Source: Bacteroidales bacterium (GTDB taxonomy: Bacteria > Bacteroidota > Bacteroidia > Bacteroidales > UBA12481). Taken from it: a DNA stretch of 7,228 bases. Below, in pieces: positions 6,116-7,228 of this stretch (position 1 is the first letter of the stretch; every line of letters begins with the position of its first letter). The notes under the pieces were generated by a model. The model was not told where the DNA came from and did no database searches. It saw nothing but the letters and a program-made list of their open reading frames with translations. The DNA is taken from NCBI GenBank assembly GCA_028707745.1, contig JAQWAJ010000083.1, forward strand, positions 1-7,228, in the 5' to 3' direction. Both the position numbers and the translations under genes were made by a program.

Positions 6116-7228
6116 ATGCTAACTGGAATAATTATTGGTATGGTATCCTTCCTCATCGGTGGCACGATTGCATTCTATATCGGGCGCAAATCATTGCAGA
6201 CCAAAGCTTCAAATCTGCTCAAAGATGCCGAAGCCGAAGCCGAAATGATCAAGAAGGATAAAATACTACAGGCCAAAGAGAAGTTTCTTCAGCTGAAAGC
6301 TGAGCACGAAAGGATTATCAATGAAAAGAACAGCAAGATCCTGATGGCTGAGAACAAAATTAATCAACGGGAATCTGTTCTGTCGCAGAAAATTGAGGAA
6401 AATCAGCGTAAGAACAAGGAAATTGAAGCCATTCGTGGTAATCTGAATCAACAAATAGAACTGCTTAACAAGAAGAACGAAGAGCTGGATAAACACCATA
6501 AACTGGCAGTCGAAAAACTGGAAACCATCTCCGGATTATCTGCCGAAGAGGCAAAGATGCAAATCGTGGAATCGCTCAAGGCTGATGCAAAATCTGAAGC
6601 CATGGGCTATGTCTCCGATGTGATTGAAGAAGCTAAAATGACGGCTTCAAAAGAGGCCCGCAAAATCGTAATCAATACTATTCAACGTGTTGCTACTGAA
6701 GAGGCTATAGAAAACTCGGTGACTATTTTCAATATCGATAATGATGACGTAAAAGGACGCATCATCGGCCGCGAAGGTCGTAATATCCGTGCACTTGAAG
6801 CCGCAACCGGTGTGGAAATCATTGTCGATGATACCCCTGAGGCAATTATCCTCTCGGCTTTCGACCCGGTTCGCCGGGAGATTGCCCGCCTTTCACTCCA
6901 CCAACTGGTCACCGACGGCAGAATTCATCCTGCACGTATTGAAGAAGTGGTGAAGAAAGTGGAAAAACAAGTTGAAGAGGAAGTGATCGAAGCAGGTAAA
7001 AGAACCTGCATCGATCTGGGTATCCATAACCTGCATCCCGAACTGATCCGTTTGGTCGGTAAAATGAAATACCGCTCGTCTTATGGTCAGAATCTCTTGC
7101 AGCACTCCCGCGAAACGGCCAACCTGTGCTCTATTATGGCAGCGGAACTGGGACTGAATGCAAAATCAGCCAAACGAGCCGGACTGTTACATGACATCGG
7201 AAAGGTTGCCGAAGAGGAACCGGAATTG
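6116..7228 (+). CDS. rny: ribonuclease Y (partial, 3' end outside window)
   Basis: Membrane-anchored endoribonuclease that starts mRNA decay. From ATG 6116-6118 the frame is open to the window edge, 371 residues of an expected 510-520. Residues 4-22 are a single N-terminal transmembrane segment ([19 protein letters not shown]). Residues about 25-138 are a charged coiled coil rich in K, E and Q, with an AEAEAE run near 39-44. SGLSAEEAK (from 139) is a typical family junction. The KH RNA-binding domain begins at G214 with [15 protein letters not shown], with the GxxG loop at 218-221. The HD phosphohydrolase domain follows: H330 in LLQHSRE and the metal-binding pair H359-D360 in LLHDIGK. The remaining HD domain is cut off. 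No strong Shine-Dalgarno or consensus promoter is seen in the 52 bases after the RNA terminator, so part of its expression may be read-through; an ATG at 6105 is out of frame and closes after five codons. Confidence 0.97.
   Translation, partial: MLTGIIIGMVSFLIGGTIAFYIGRKSLQTKASNLLKDAEAEAEMIKKDKILQAKEKFLQLKAEHERIINEKNSKILMAENKINQRESVLSQKIEENQRKNKEIEAIRGNLNQQIELLNKKNEELDKHHKLAVEKLETISGLSAEEAKMQIVESLKADAKSEAMGYVSDVIEEAKMTASKEARKIVINTIQRVATEEAIENSVTIFNIDNDDVKGRIIGREGRNIRALEAATGVEIIVDDTPEAIILSAFDPVRREIARLSLHQLVTDGRIHPARIEEVVKKVEKQVEEEVIEAGKRTCIDLGIHNLHPELIRLVGKMKYRSSYGQNLLQHSRETANLCSIMAAELGLNAKSAKRAGLLHDIGKVAEEEPEL

Noticed and set aside
6266..7105. Several minus-strand frames opposite rny (6266-6499, 6682-6912, 6893-7105)
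   Set aside because: All are shadows of the RNase Y coding frame, which is continuous with TM, KH and HD motifs.

Overview
The window looks like a chromosomal housekeeping segment from a member of the Bacteroidota, probably Bacteroidales/Marinilabiliales-like. The evidence is promoter boxes of the Bacteroidota type (TTTG-N19-TAnnTTTG, with perfect -7 boxes at 5224-5231 and 5165-5172), near absence of Shine-Dalgarno sequences, the order zapA - 6S-like RNA - RNase Y, and proteins with a Bacteroidota flavour (secreted C69 dipeptidase, long M23 protein with a beta-rich tail). I see no mobile element, CRISPR array, tRNA or rRNA, and no sign of recent transfer.

Left part (1-5158) is entirely minus strand. 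Reading leftwards: a secreted M23 metallopeptidase (5158-3419), then 21 bases later a secreted C69-family dipeptidase (3397-1748), probably co-transcribed; then rplS (ribosomal protein bL19, 1655-1308) with its own promoter candidate and a strong intrinsic terminator (1261-1294); then a 6-phosphofructokinase gene that starts at 1157 and runs off the left edge (385 residues visible). This PFK carries the GGDD and PKTxDND signatures expected of a pyrophosphate-dependent rather than ATP-dependent enzyme.

Right part (5247-7228) is plus strand. A divergent promoter region (5159-5246) separates the M23 gene from a small coiled-coil protein (5247-5540) and zapA (5549-5839), which form a tight cell-division pair. 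An untranslated stretch of about 275 bases (5840-6115) holds a roughly 200-nt structured RNA that I interpret as 6S RNA: it has a 17-bp closing stem, a central open region, an upper stem and a T8 terminator. Next is rny (RNase Y), with membrane anchor, coiled coil, KH domain and the start of the HD domain before the right edge.

Functionally the window joins cell-wall turnover (M23, C69), cell division (coiled coil + ZapA), RNA-level control (6S RNA, RNase Y), translation (bL19) and glycolysis (PFK). No clearly new system is visible. The most interesting points are the 6S-like RNA whose closing-stem arms can each fold on themselves, with the 3' arm doubling as terminator hairpin, and the PPi-type active site of the PFK.
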